Source of the DNA: Mycobacterium sp. Aquia_213
GTDB taxonomy: Bacteria; Actinomycetota; Actinomycetes; Mycobacteriales; Mycobacteriaceae
DNA length: 64,000 bases
Assembly (NCBI RefSeq): GCF_026625985.1
Contig: NZ_CP113116.1
Span: 4,340,001 to 4,404,000 of the forward strand
Reading direction: 5' to 3'
Below, in pieces: positions 1 through 8,933 of this stretch. Position numbers and translations under genes: made by a program. The notes under the pieces are model-generated. The model saw only the letters and a list, made by a program, of their open reading frames with translations, did not search any database and was not told where the DNA came from. How positions within the stretch are numbered: the stretch's first letter is position 1; each line of letters opens with the position of its first letter.

Positions 1-1894
1 CCGGGTACACGGCGTCGGGCCGCTGCGACGGCCACGACCAGTAGAGCGTCAGCTCGTTACCGTTGGTGGTGTTGACGCCCGCGGTGTTGATCTTCGTCTG
101 ATGGATCGAACAGGAGTTGTAGTCGGTCTGCCAGGGGATCGCCATGAACTTGGAAATATCGCCGGGCTCTAGCCCCTCGGTCTTGCGGAAAGGGAGCCAA
201 CCGACGGTCAGGACCGGCTTTGGCCTCCCATGCTCGTCTAGCTGAAGCTTCTCGTATCTACTGGGGTCGTATGCGTACTTGACCCGGAAGGGCCCGCAAC
301 GCGATGTCCGCCAATCCGTCTGGTACATCTCCGGTCGACGGATCGGGTGGCTGACCTCGATGCCCGGCACGTAGCGTCCGCCGAGGCAGTTGCTCAGCGC
401 CGCCATGTCGAGGTATTCGCCCGGTCCGAGCTTGCTGCCGGTGCCGGTGCCGAGCTTGTCTTTGCTCCACTGCTTGAGGAAGAAGTACTGGGTTTTGGTC
501 ACCGTGAGGAAGGCCTGCCCGGCATCACCCAGCGACAGCGGCATCAACGGGACGCCCACATCGAGCTCGTCCTTGTTCGGGTCCCGGATGTAGGCGAGCC
601 CGGCCATGATTGTTTCGTCCGCCTTGTCGTCGGCTTTGATCTGCTCGACCGCGTGGTGCGCCCGCACGGCCAGCTCAGGCAGATTCGCGGTCCACCGCTG
701 CAGGGCGGCAGCGCGGAAGATCGGGTAGATGTCCGCGTCGAACGACGGATGGTAATCGTCTTGGTAGGCGCCTTCTCTGCCTTTTGCGGCTATTTTGTAG
801 ATCTCCGGTTGGAGGTCGAGCTCGCGCACCCAGGTGTCGTAGACGTCGTCCCAGACCGACACCACGTTGCGAATCTGGGGTGCGTAGGCGGGGTCGGTGC
901 ACACGACCCAGGCGCCGACGGCTTCCTCGGGTGAGTGTTCGTCGTCATCGAACAGAATCGTCGCCGACACCGGGCCGTCGGCGGCGTCGTCGAACCACCC
1001 CCCGTTGTTCAAATCGCCGGTGAGCGGCATCGGCTGCCCGTATTCGTCGTGCCACGCCGCCGTCCGGCCTTTGCCGGGCAGCACCAGCAGGCGCCCTCTT
1101 GCGTCGGTCGTCAGCTCGCCGAGGGTGTCGAGCGGTCCGCTGGGTTGGAACAAGGGGTCATCCGGGAAGGACTGCTGCGGGAAGGACTTTGGGTAATCGT
1201 TGCGCTCGCTGATGCCGCCATGTCCGTCGGAATAGCTGACCGGTGCCGTCGGCTCGAACGAGAACGAGACCCGGCCACCCACGCTGGACATGATCGCGCG
1301 GGGCCCGGGATCGATCACCAGTTTTCTCACCCGCGTCTCCGGGTCGACCGACGTTCCGTCGCCGTACTCCTCGGGGTTGCGCAGTTGCGGAACCTTGGGG
1401 CCGACGTAGACCTCCTCCCCGCGGGCGTTCACCTTGTATTCGGCGTAGGCCTTCACCCCTTGGGCGTTGACCACGTTGTAGGCGTTGGCTTTCTTGTTGG
1501 CCAGGTGCACGGTCCAGATAACATCTTTGACCCGCCGGCCGTCGGGCAACGTGTCGCCCTTCACGATCTCCTTGACGGGCCACTTGCTGGGGTAGGTGTC
1601 TTCGGTGTCTGGGTGTTCGATCGTGTAGGCGAAGATGCGGAAGCGCGCGGCTTGGCGTTTCAGGTTGCCGTCGCGGTCGCGCAGATCGTCGCTGGTGATG
1701 GGCTTTTCGGTGTCAGGGTTGATCGGCAGGCCACCGACCGCGTCGCTATGGGGGTCCGCTGGCATGGGCAGCCCGGCGCTCGTCTCGGGAGACAGGTAGT
1801 AGTCGTTACTGGTTCCCAGGCGGGCGAAGTTGATCGCCGGGTGAAGCTTGAAGACCGTTTTAGCTTGTGGAGCCGTTTTGGCCTGTGAGGTCAT
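1..1894 (-). CDS. LodA/GoxA-like CTQ-dependent amino-acid oxidase (3' end outside window)
   Basis: About 631 codons are visible and the frame is still open at base 1, so the C-terminus is missing. The N-terminus reads HPAINFARLGTSNDYYLSPE, the usual opening of the LodA/GoxA quinoprotein family, which oxidatively deaminates lysine or glycine and releases H2O2 and ammonia. Asp591 and Cys595 (DYNSC) match the D-x3-C spacing of LodA Asp512/Cys516, where Cys is half of the cysteine tryptophylquinone cofactor; Trp619 or Trp621 (YWSW) could be the partner, though nearer than in LodA. The start is ATG at 1894, with AGGAG six bases upstream, overlapping the upstream ferritin-like gene by 35 bases, so the two are one operon. 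The flavoprotein LodB that normally matures LodA is not in view. Substrate cannot be read from sequence. Confidence 0.8.
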   Translation of the reverse strand, partial: MTSQAKTAPQAKTVFKLHPAINFARLGTSNDYYLSPETSAGLPMPADPHSDAVGGLPINPDTEKPITSDDLRDRDGNLKRQAARFRIFAYTIEHPDTEDTYPSKWPVKEIVKGDTLPDGRRVKDVIWTVHLANKKANAYNVVNAQGVKAYAEYKVNARGEEVYVGPKVPQLRNPEEYGDGTSVDPETRVRKLVIDPGPRAIMSSVGGRVSFSFEPTAPVSYSDGHGGISERNDYPKSFPQQSFPDDPLFQPSGPLDTLGELTTDARGRLLVLPGKGRTAAWHDEYGQPMPLTGDLNNGGWFDDAADGPVSATILFDDDEHSPEEAVGAWVVCTDPAYAPQIRNVVSVWDDVYDTWVRELDLQPEIYKIAAKGREGAYQDDYHPSFDADIYPIFRAAALQRWTANLPELAVRAHHAVEQIKADDKADETIMAGLAYIRDPNKDELDVGVPLMPLSLGDAGQAFLTVTKTQYFFLKQWSKDKLGTGTGSKLGPGEYLDMAALSNCLGGRYVPGIEVSHPIRRPEMYQTDWRTSRCGPFRVKYAYDPSRYEKLQLDEHGRPKPVLTVGWLPFRKTEGLEPGDISKFMAIPWQTDYNSCSIHQTKINTAGVNTTNGNELTLYWSWPSQRPDAVYP

Positions 1895-2981
1895 AGAAAC
1901 TCCTGTCTGACAGATCGATGGACGCCAACTGCGGGGACGCCAACTGCGGGGACGCCAACTGCATGGACGCCAACGGGGTCGTGTCGGTGAACTTCGGGGT
2001 CACGCCGTTTCTCCAGCAGGTGAGGATGTTGGCGCCGAGCGTCACCATCAGGGGAACGAAGTCGTCGGGGTGGTTGCCGGCGAACAGCTCGTTGAGCGCT
2101 GTGACGAACGCCGCGAAGTTGTCGATCAGGATCCGCTCGAGGTGGCCTTGGGCGGTGGTGTATTTGTCGGGGTCGGTCACCGGGACAGTGTCGGGATAGA
2201 TCTTGGGAAGAGGCTTGTGCTTGCGGATCTGGCGGAACTTCTCGTAGTGGCTGAGCGTCGGATACCGGTCGTCGGCGGTGTTCTCATTCGGCCGGTGGAT
2301 GGGGTCGTCGGCCTTCGCCGCCTCACCTTGGTCGCGGATGACGTCCAGCAGCATCAGGACCTGCGCGAGACCTGCCTCGCCGCTCGAATCCACCGTCACG
2401 CGGGGCAGCCGGCGGTAGAAGGCCGAGAACATGTCGACCTGTCGTCGGCCCCCCACGATCGGGGCTGACTTCAGCTGCCTCGCGCCGAATTCGAGGGCGT
2501 CGTAGAACTGGCCGATGCTGTCGTACTCGGTCATGTTGCTGCGGTATGCGGGTTTGGATCCCGTCGACCAGTCCGGGAACTCGATGAGGCACATGGTGTT
2601 CACGCGAGATTTGTCGAGCGGCCCGATCGCGGCGTTGCGCGGTTTGTATTCGTCTCTGGGGTCAGAAACCGCGGTCGGGGTCGACGATGGAGTGAAATCG
2701 AATTGGAGATAGGGGACCTCGTTGGGCTCGTAGGAAAACCACGCGGGGTTGAGCCATGGGCTGCGGCCGTACGCATTGGCGACGTTGGCGACCAGTTGCA
2801 GGTGCAGCATCTCCTGGTGAAGCACCGACTGGAGATGCTGGTAGGCCAGGTTCGCCCGATCGACAATCGAGAACATCGCCGCCATGTAGTAGGGGATCGT
2901 CCACGCTTCGAGAAAAGCCGCCATCTGCAGGTGACCGCACAAGGCGTCGAGTGTCCACTGGTCTTCCGGAATTTCCGGCAT
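1860..2981 (-). CDS. Ferritin-like protein (iminophenyl-pyruvate dimer synthase/VioB-like domain)
   Basis: 373 aa. The first ~200 residues are helical and carry HQEMLH (Glu57, His60) and other Glu/His residues typical of ferritin-like folds seen in VioB/RebD-type imine dimer synthases. A di-metal oxidase or imine-handling role is inferred, not shown. The gene precedes and overlaps the CTQ oxidase by 35 bases, so the two proteins are probably made together. GAGGGG lies seven bases before the ATG. Near the C-terminus a short repeat (QLASP units, residues about 340-355) is encoded by 15-bp DNA repeats. No signal peptide is visible, so it is probably cytoplasmic. Confidence 0.75.
   Translation of the reverse strand: MPEIPEDQWTLDALCGHLQMAAFLEAWTIPYYMAAMFSIVDRANLAYQHLQSVLHQEMLHLQLVANVANAYGRSPWLNPAWFSYEPNEVPYLQFDFTPSSTPTAVSDPRDEYKPRNAAIGPLDKSRVNTMCLIEFPDWSTGSKPAYRSNMTEYDSIGQFYDALEFGARQLKSAPIVGGRRQVDMFSAFYRRLPRVTVDSSGEAGLAQVLMLLDVIRDQGEAAKADDPIHRPNENTADDRYPTLSHYEKFRQIRKHKPLPKIYPDTVPVTDPDKYTTAQGHLERILIDNFAAFVTALNELFAGNHPDDFVPLMVTLGANILTCWRNGVTPKFTDTTPLASMQLASPQLASPQLASIDLSDRSFYDLTGQNGSTS
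1918..1975. repeat. 15-bp tandem repeat inside the ferritin-like gene
   Basis: The unit gacgccaactgcggg occurs about three and a half times in a row (fourth copy truncated, third with one changed end). It encodes QLASP repeats in the ferritin-like protein. Because the unit is a multiple of three, copy number can change without breaking the frame. Confidence 0.85.
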
Positions 2982-3466
2982 GACGCTTCCCCTCGCTTAG
3001 CTCGACGCCTGGGCCAACCCACCTCGTATCGCAAGCCGGATGGCGCATGCGAATGCTAACCCGATTTAGAGGTGATCGGATGCAATCCGACCCACTAACA
3101 ATGCTGTCACACGGCGTTTATCTTTCGTTTCCATTTCGCTCGATCGGATCGCGTCCTTGGCGGGATGCTGTGACTAATTACTTAGCCTCAAAATATCCGG
3201 GCGTGGCGGTCCGGAAGTAGCGTTCCTTTCCGAAAGGATTGGCCTCGACTCATATCACCGTCTCGGCGCCATGAAAATTGGGATGAAAGTCGAGCGGGAA
3301 GTGCTGCCCGCGCTCAGGGTGAAAGTTGTGCTTGAGCGTAAATGATCGCGATATACCGGGCTGGCACGCGGCTTGACATGCGCTCCTTGCATCACGCGAG
3401 CGGTCCGTCGGGCTCGTCTGCTAGGGGTTCGCAGGAGGTGACATAGCCGGCGTCGACGTTGGTGGC
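2982..3466. other. Intergenic region upstream of the ferritin-like/CTQ oxidase operon
   Basis: 485 bases without a supportable gene. It should hold the leftward promoter of the operon and the end of the caspase-like gene. The only clear structure is a palindrome at 3076-3090 (TCGGAT, 3-base loop, ATCCGA), about 95 bases upstream of the ferritin-like start, listed separately. Confidence 0.6.
3076..3090. promoter_or_regulatory. Operator-like palindrome
   Basis: Perfect six-base arms TCGGAT/ATCCGA around GCA, about 95 bases upstream of the leftward operon. It could bind a regulator; no adjacent regulator gene supports this and short palindromes occur by chance. Confidence 0.25.
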
Positions 3467-4141
3467 CTATAGCTCGATACTTATCTTCGGTCCTCTAGGT
3501 CGTCGCACTGGCGTGAGCGGTTTGAAGGATGCGTTGCCGGACAGGGATACGTTGTCGGCGAGCCAGCCGCACGCGAAATAGCAGAAGTCTGCATTGGGGT
3601 GGTCGCGATAGCGGCCGCCGGTGTCGTAATCGTCGGCGAGTAGACGCAATTGGGCCTCGATGGCTGCGCGGGCATCAGCCATCGTGCCACTGGCTAGTTT
3701 GGCGACGCCGTTGACGATTGCGTCGCCGATCGGGTCGGACATTCCGTGTGGCGGCAGGACTGGGACAGCGATCGTGAAGCCTAGCCAGGCGACGATCCCC
3801 CCGTTGTTCACGGCATTTGGTCCGAGGTTTCGGCCCGTTTTGCAAGCAACAGACACGACCGCTTTGCCTTTGGCGGCCGAGACGTTCGACCCATCAACGG
3901 TCACCGTCCCACTTGTCGTCCACTCGTCGCTGGTGCCGTGTCCGAAGTATAGGACAAGCCGTGCGGTTGGTTCGGCGAGAGCGGCGAGGATATTCACCGT
4001 GTTCGCTGGTGAACAATCGTTGACGCACGTCCTTTCGGTGTGCAATCCCTGGGCGAGGTCGGCATTGAGGCGGTTGTGCCAATTCGCGGCTAGCCGGGCG
4101 TTGCCGTCGTCGCTTGGGCAGACGCCCACATATTCACCCAT
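3467..4141 (-). CDS. Caspase-like (CHAT/C14-type fold) cysteine peptidase
   Basis: 224 aa. His68 in LYFGHGT and Cys100 in VSVACKTG form the His-Cys pair of caspase-like/CHAT peptidases, including the strand-then-HG and strand-then-ACxTG pattern and a following hydrophobic stretch (GGIVAWLGFT). Such enzymes cleave proteins in bacterial conflict and regulated-death systems; the target here is unknown. The start chosen is ATG 4141 because it overlaps the stop of the upstream small gene by eight bases, indicating translational coupling; an in-frame upstream extension to 4216 reads poorly as protein. No signal peptide is seen. Exact family is uncertain. Confidence 0.65.
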   Translation of the reverse strand: MGEYVGVCPSDDGNARLAANWHNRLNADLAQGLHTERTCVNDCSPANTVNILAALAEPTARLVLYFGHGTSDEWTTSGTVTVDGSNVSAAKGKAVVSVACKTGRNLGPNAVNNGGIVAWLGFTIAVPVLPPHGMSDPIGDAIVNGVAKLASGTMADARAAIEAQLRLLADDYDTGGRYRDHPNADFCYFACGWLADNVSLSGNASFKPLTPVRRPRGPKISIEL

Positions 4142-4418
4142 TTTCGTGGTACCGGGCGGATTGGTAGAGGCGGTTCGTGACGCTCTCGATGCCTTCCCGG
4201 CGCACCGCATGCTCAAGCATCTCCAAGAAGGCGGTGCCGTCTGCGTTGCGCGGGTCTCCTATCGCGTCGAGCAGCTCATGCGGTGTCAGCAATTCGCTGT
4301 CTTGCAAAAACATTCCGCCGCCCTGCAAGAAGCCGAGCACCGGCACGTCCGGTGTGGCGTCTGCCCAAGTGGTGAGAGCTCGTGTGAGTTGAAGGAACTC
4401 GTCCGTGGTGAATGCCAT
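4134..4418 (-). CDS. Small helical protein coupled to the caspase-like peptidase
   Basis: 94 aa, no family recognised. It looks all-helical and is slightly acidic (FLQLTRALTTWAD near the start; ELLDAIG and FLEMLEHAVRREG later). Start is ATG 4418 (MAFTTDEF); a longer frame upstream to 4676 would overlap the divergent subtilase and reads as non-coding. The stop overlaps the peptidase start by eight bases. Small helical proteins beside caspase-like peptidases are often adaptor domains that tie the protease to a sensor; that role is an inference from position. Confidence 0.55.
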   Translation of the reverse strand: MAFTTDEFLQLTRALTTWADATPDVPVLGFLQGGGMFLQDSELLTPHELLDAIGDPRNADGTAFLEMLEHAVRREGIESVTNRLYQSARYHENG

Positions 4419-4656
4419 CGTGCTCGCTCTGCGGATCCGCGGTGGGCCTATCGGTCTTCGGTGTAGACAAGCCTCATTGTAAGCGGCGAGTTCACCGATG
4501 TCGGCAGCCGCTTTCGGCGAGCGATTCTTATTAAGTCCTGATTCACCGATCAGCCGCCACAACCCGCTCGTCCGACACTCATTGTCAGAGTAGCGTCTAT
4601 GGGCGCCACGCGCGATCAACAGCAGGCGCTCTCGCGAGCGTTCTCGGAGGTGAACT

Positions 4657-6933
4657 ATGGTCAGGAAGCGCATCATTGCCTACTACATGAATGAGGCCGA
4701 AAGCGATGCCGCCCACATGGCAATGCCGGACGCGGAATCGACTGATTCCTACGTCGTTGGCGAAATTGACGAGACGGCCATCAATGGCCTGTCGGCACAA
4801 GGTCTCATCATCCAGGAGATGCCTGATGCCGCACCGCCGCCGCTTGGTGTTCTCTCACCGTCCCTGATGGCCGCCGCTGACAGCCAAGTAGAGTTCGTGC
4901 CCGAGTTCGATCCGACGCGGGCCAACATCTACACAATTTTGCTCGCCGGCCCGCTTCTTGAAGCCTGGCGGCAGCAGTTTGACGCCCTCGAAGTCGAGAT
5001 CGTCGAGGCCATCGGCCCGCAGACCTACACCGCAGTACTCGGGCCGACGCAGCTTGGCCCAGTCAGTAACCTGCCTTTCGTCGTCTCGCTACATGTGCAT
5101 GTCGAATCAGAGCAGGCACCACCGATCCCGGAGTCACGGTCGGGACCGCCCGTCGACTCCGGCTCCGCCCGGATCGTGACTTACGATATTCGCCTCAAAT
5201 CGCCCGAGGACGCCGACCAAGTGCTGGCCCATCTCGCCGGCCGCGAAGCGATTGTCGCCGGAGTCCGCGGACACAAGATGCGCATTGTTGTCAAAGACGA
5301 CTCGCCGCTGCTTTCCGACTTGCGCGCAATGCCGGAGGTCTATCGGCTGGAAGAATATGTCCCGCCCAAGCTCAGCAACGACCGGGCGCGTGCTCTGCTC
5401 GGCATCGACGCACCCACTTCGGGCAATCCGACGACGGCGACGTCCAACATCCCGTTCGACGGCCGCGGCCAAACCGTCGGCATCGCCGATACCGGCCTTG
5501 ATGACCGGCATCCCGATTTCCAGGGGCGGCTTGTCGGAATATCGGCCCTGGGGCGGGTTGGCGACCACTCCGATCCGATTGGCCACGGCACCCACGTGGC
5601 GGGCAGCGTCGGCGGCGACGGGACCGCGTCTGCCGGGAAAATCATGGGCATGGCTCCGGCAGTCAGCATCTTCTTTCAATCGATTCTTGACGCCCAAGGA
5701 CGGCTCGGCGGGCTGCCGTGGGATCTCAACGACCTCTTCGACGAGGCCTACCAGGCGGGCGCGCGCATTCACAACAACAGCTGGGGCGCCGCTACGGCCT
5801 CGCGCTACACCTTTAACTCGACCGAAATCGACGAGTTCGTCGATTCGCACCGCGACATGACCATCGTGATCGCGGCCGGCAACGAGGGCACTGCAAGACA
5901 GCCGTTCAACAGCAGGCCTGGGTTCGTCGACTGGCTCTCGATCGGCTCTCCGGCGACCTCCAAGAACGGCGTCACCGTGGGGGCGAGCCAGACGGATCGC
6001 ACCAGCGGCGGGTATTCCAAGCTCACTTGGGGCAAGGCTTGGCCCGCAGATTTCCCGATGGCACCGATCGCGACCGAAATGACTTCGGGCGATCCGGAGT
6101 CGATGGCGGCCTTCAGCAGCCGCGGCCCTTGCGACGATCGCCGAATCAAGCCCGACGTGGTCGCGCCCGGCACCAACATCTCTTCGACGAAGTCCTCGCG
6201 GGCGCCGCTGGCAGAGTTCTGGGGAAGCGTCCCCGGCTATAACGGCCGGTACGCTTATATGGGCGGAACCAGCATGGCAACCCCGATCGTCTCGGGCTGC
6301 CTGGCCCTGATTCGCCAGTATTATGTCGACGAACGCGACAGCGACCCTTCGGCGGCGCTGCTTAAAGCAACGCTCATCAATAGCACCCGACGACTTACAG
6401 GATCGACCGCCGTCGCCGACTTTGCGGCACTGCCAAACTTTCACCAGGGCTTCGGCTGCGTCGACATGCGTTGGGCACTACCCAATCCTGGCGCGCCTGA
6501 TCTACGGCTGGAATTCCGCGACACATGGAAGGACCCCACCCAGCAGTTCACTTCCACGGGGCAGTCGTTGCGGTACGTGATTACCGCTGGGGACGCTCGT
6601 CCACTGCGGCTCTGCCTCGCTTACACCGACATTCCTGGGCGCGCGTTGCAAAACGACCTTAATCTCTTCGTGCAGTCACTGGCCACCGGCCAGAAGTGGG
6701 TCGGCAACCAAGATCTGCCGATGCGGCTGTCACCGGTCGATGCCGAAAACAATGTCGAGATCGTGCGCATCGATGAGCCGCCGCCGGGCGGGTACCTGAT
6801 TCAAATCGCGGCGACCAATCTACTCAGCACGAAGGGGCAGGACTTCGCGCTGGTGGTGACCGGCGACCTGAAGTCCGGCATCTCGGCATTCTCACGTAGC
6901 TCATCGACGATGGCGTCGCGACCCGGCACTTGA
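4657..6933 (+). CDS. S8 subtilisin-like serine protease
   Basis: 758 aa. Catalytic triad Asp278 (IADTGLDD), His310 (GHGTHVAG) and Ser539 (GGTSMATP), with the oxyanion Asn in HNNSWG. About 270 residues precede the protease domain and appear to form inhibitor-like alpha/beta repeats; after residue ~610 a beta-rich C-terminal domain follows. There is no signal peptide or transmembrane segment, unusual for a secreted subtilase, so the protein may act in the cytoplasm or leave by a non-Sec route. GGAGG sits just before ATG 4657. It is divergent from the caspase-like pair across a 238-base gap, suggesting joint control. Confidence 0.9.
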   Translation: MVRKRIIAYYMNEAESDAAHMAMPDAESTDSYVVGEIDETAINGLSAQGLIIQEMPDAAPPPLGVLSPSLMAAADSQVEFVPEFDPTRANIYTILLAGPLLEAWRQQFDALEVEIVEAIGPQTYTAVLGPTQLGPVSNLPFVVSLHVHVESEQAPPIPESRSGPPVDSGSARIVTYDIRLKSPEDADQVLAHLAGREAIVAGVRGHKMRIVVKDDSPLLSDLRAMPEVYRLEEYVPPKLSNDRARALLGIDAPTSGNPTTATSNIPFDGRGQTVGIADTGLDDRHPDFQGRLVGISALGRVGDHSDPIGHGTHVAGSVGGDGTASAGKIMGMAPAVSIFFQSILDAQGRLGGLPWDLNDLFDEAYQAGARIHNNSWGAATASRYTFNSTEIDEFVDSHRDMTIVIAAGNEGTARQPFNSRPGFVDWLSIGSPATSKNGVTVGASQTDRTSGGYSKLTWGKAWPADFPMAPIATEMTSGDPESMAAFSSRGPCDDRRIKPDVVAPGTNISSTKSSRAPLAEFWGSVPGYNGRYAYMGGTSMATPIVSGCLALIRQYYVDERDSDPSAALLKATLINSTRRLTGSTAVADFAALPNFHQGFGCVDMRWALPNPGAPDLRLEFRDTWKDPTQQFTSTGQSLRYVITAGDARPLRLCLAYTDIPGRALQNDLNLFVQSLATGQKWVGNQDLPMRLSPVDAENNVEIVRIDEPPPGGYLIQIAATNLLSTKGQDFALVVTGDLKSGISAFSRSSSTMASRPGT

Positions 6934-7082
6934 CCTTCCTTGTCGCTGTCTCCCCCGTGATGCGGTTAGCAACGCCACCAATGCAATGGGCGATCACCGA
7001 CGACCAAGCAATCGTGGCGGCATTCGTCCTAGTGATGGCCCGGGGTTCGGGGACGAGCAATAGCCGGGCCTCTCCGCAACAC

Positions 7083-7108
7083 CAGAAAGGCGCTCCAGGA
7101 CCTTTCTG
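7083..7108. terminator. Bidirectional hairpin between convergent genes
   Basis: Perfect 8-bp stem CAGAAAGG/CCTTTCTG with a 10-base loop, lying between the rightward subtilase and the leftward PLD gene, about 75 bases past the latter's stop. No strong T-run follows, as is common for mycobacterial terminators. Confidence 0.4.
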
Positions 7109-7187
7109 TTGCTGCGGCAGCCCTTCGGGAATCGGCAACAGCATTACGCGCGAACCGAGCTGTCGTTCTATCGGGGATCGGGTCAAC

Positions 7188-8933
7188 TCACCGCCGCGAG
7201 AACGTAATGCGGTCTAGTTCGCGCTGGCTGCCCTGCTCGTAGAACTTGGCGAACCACGGCTGTGCGGCACCGGAGATCGCTATCGGCTTTTGTAGTTGCA
7301 GCGTTTCCTTCTTCGTCGCTGCCACCTGAGTTTTCGGCTGACCGGATTGCTTCATTCGGTCCCGGAAGTTGAGGTGATCGAACAGGGTGAGCGCATCAAT
7401 CGCGTACGCGGTGGCCACCCGCTGATTCTCAATGGACAGCAGATGATCGCCGTTTGCTTCTTCACCCGAGGGCGCGAAATTGCTGGATCCCGTGTAGACC
7501 TTGGCGCCCGGCTGATCGAAGTCGACGACAACAAACTTGTTGTGAATGTTGATGCCCGCGCCGCCGGACCACTCGGACTTGAACGGCTCGGGAGCGTGCT
7601 TGGACAGGTAAGCGAAGTCGACCAGGCCGATCTCGCCGTCGGGTTTGTGTATTTCCATACCTGTGGCTTCGTTGACAATGCCGTAGCTGAACACGGGCCG
7701 ACCCATCAAGTTATCCAACGCTTCTCGCACGGGCCCCGATTTGGTCTGGTTCATGAAGGCGAACGAGTAGAACACGCTCGACGTTGCCTGCTGGATCGCT
7801 CCACCGACCGGTGCCAATGACAGATTTGAGGACTTGTGCGGGGAGAAGCACACCTTGATGGTCGGCTGCCCCGACTTCTTGACAGCCTGCCACTTGGCGG
7901 CCAGGTCGACGTTAGAGAATCCGGCCATGTCGCCGAAGGCTTCGTCGAACATGTCGGCGAACAGTGCTGCCACATCGGGGTCGGTGAAGACGTACATGTT
8001 GTTGGCCTGGATGTAGAGGCCGCGGAAGGAGAAGTTCGTCGATCCGCCGAGCACCCGCAGCGGCGCGCCGTCGCTGAGGCGGCGGGCGATGAGCACCTTG
8101 TTGTGCTGCAGGTTCTGGAAATGGCCGCGGTGCACGTTGTCTTGCCCGGCGCTGGCAATCAGCCGGGTCGCCGCTTCGGTCTCTGCCGTGCCAGCGCCAC
8201 CGTGGCCCTTGGAGTCGTCGATGATGATCCGCAACCGGTTACCGAGCGCCTCGAGACGCGCGAGAATATCGGGTTCGTTGAAGTCGTAAGCCATCGCGTC
8301 GATGCGCACCGTCTGGTCGTTGACTGCCCAGTCCAAGTAGTCGAACAGCAGCCGATAGGCCTCGAATCCCAACCATGCGTAGATATCAAATTTCGCGGTG
8401 ACTTCCGCCTTCTTGGCGGTGAACTCCAAACCTTGGTCAGGCTTGGCCGGGATGATGTCGTTGCCGAACCCAAAACGGGCCTTCTTGTCCTCAAAAGCCT
8501 GCGAGGACGCGAAGTTTCGGGTGAAGCCCACGTCGAGGAATCCCGGAAGCGTCACCGGCCCAAGCTCGATCGGCAGTTCGATCGACAACCCCTGCCTCAG
8601 GGTGCTGTCCGGGTTCATGTGCATCTTGGTCACCCGGTAGGTGTAGATGCCGGTCTTGGATTCCCACGGAAAGTGCACCCACCGAAAGGTCTGCAGCGGG
8701 GCCTCCAAGGTCGGGAAATTGCGGAAGCCGTCGACCGCATCAGGAGCGTCGAACGACAACCGGTTGCGCAAAGTCTGAAAGTCGGTGCTGTCCGGATCGC
8801 GAAACTCGACGGCGAAGCCGACGAAGTCATCCTCAGGCTCGTCGACATCGAACCCGAGCAGGCATGCCGACTCCCCGCGCCATAGCTTGACCCGAAATCC
8901 GCCAACTTCATTGAAGGCCGAGAAGTCACTCAT
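7188..8933 (-). CDS. Phospholipase D-like (HKD) family protein
   Basis: 581 aa. Two HKD-type motifs: His464-Lys466-Asp471 (HNKFVVVD) is complete, followed by GSSNF. The first, His277-Lys279 (HNKVLIAR), keeps His and Lys but has Arg where Asp is expected; it is followed by GGSTNFS. PLD-fold enzymes use the paired His residues to cleave phosphodiesters in lipids or nucleic acids; the substrate here is not predictable. About 250 N-terminal residues are a separate beta-rich region without a recognised family. AAAGG precedes ATG 8933. It converges with the subtilase. Confidence 0.8.
   Translation of the reverse strand: MSDFSAFNEVGGFRVKLWRGESACLLGFDVDEPEDDFVGFAVEFRDPDSTDFQTLRNRLSFDAPDAVDGFRNFPTLEAPLQTFRWVHFPWESKTGIYTYRVTKMHMNPDSTLRQGLSIELPIELGPVTLPGFLDVGFTRNFASSQAFEDKKARFGFGNDIIPAKPDQGLEFTAKKAEVTAKFDIYAWLGFEAYRLLFDYLDWAVNDQTVRIDAMAYDFNEPDILARLEALGNRLRIIIDDSKGHGGAGTAETEAATRLIASAGQDNVHRGHFQNLQHNKVLIARRLSDGAPLRVLGGSTNFSFRGLYIQANNMYVFTDPDVAALFADMFDEAFGDMAGFSNVDLAAKWQAVKKSGQPTIKVCFSPHKSSNLSLAPVGGAIQQATSSVFYSFAFMNQTKSGPVREALDNLMGRPVFSYGIVNEATGMEIHKPDGEIGLVDFAYLSKHAPEPFKSEWSGGAGINIHNKFVVVDFDQPGAKVYTGSSNFAPSGEEANGDHLLSIENQRVATAYAIDALTLFDHLNFRDRMKQSGQPKTQVAATKKETLQLQKPIAISGAAQPWFAKFYEQGSQRELDRITFSRR

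Noticed and set aside
347..1888. Long open frames on the plus strand
   Set aside because: They are antisense to the CTQ oxidase gene, whose protein sequence matches its family.
5134..6444. 436-codon minus-strand frame
   Set aside because: Lies opposite the subtilase catalytic domain; low-complexity Arg/Ala/Gly content typical of antisense GC-rich DNA.
7836..8885. 349-codon plus-strand frame
   Set aside because: Antisense of the PLD-like gene.
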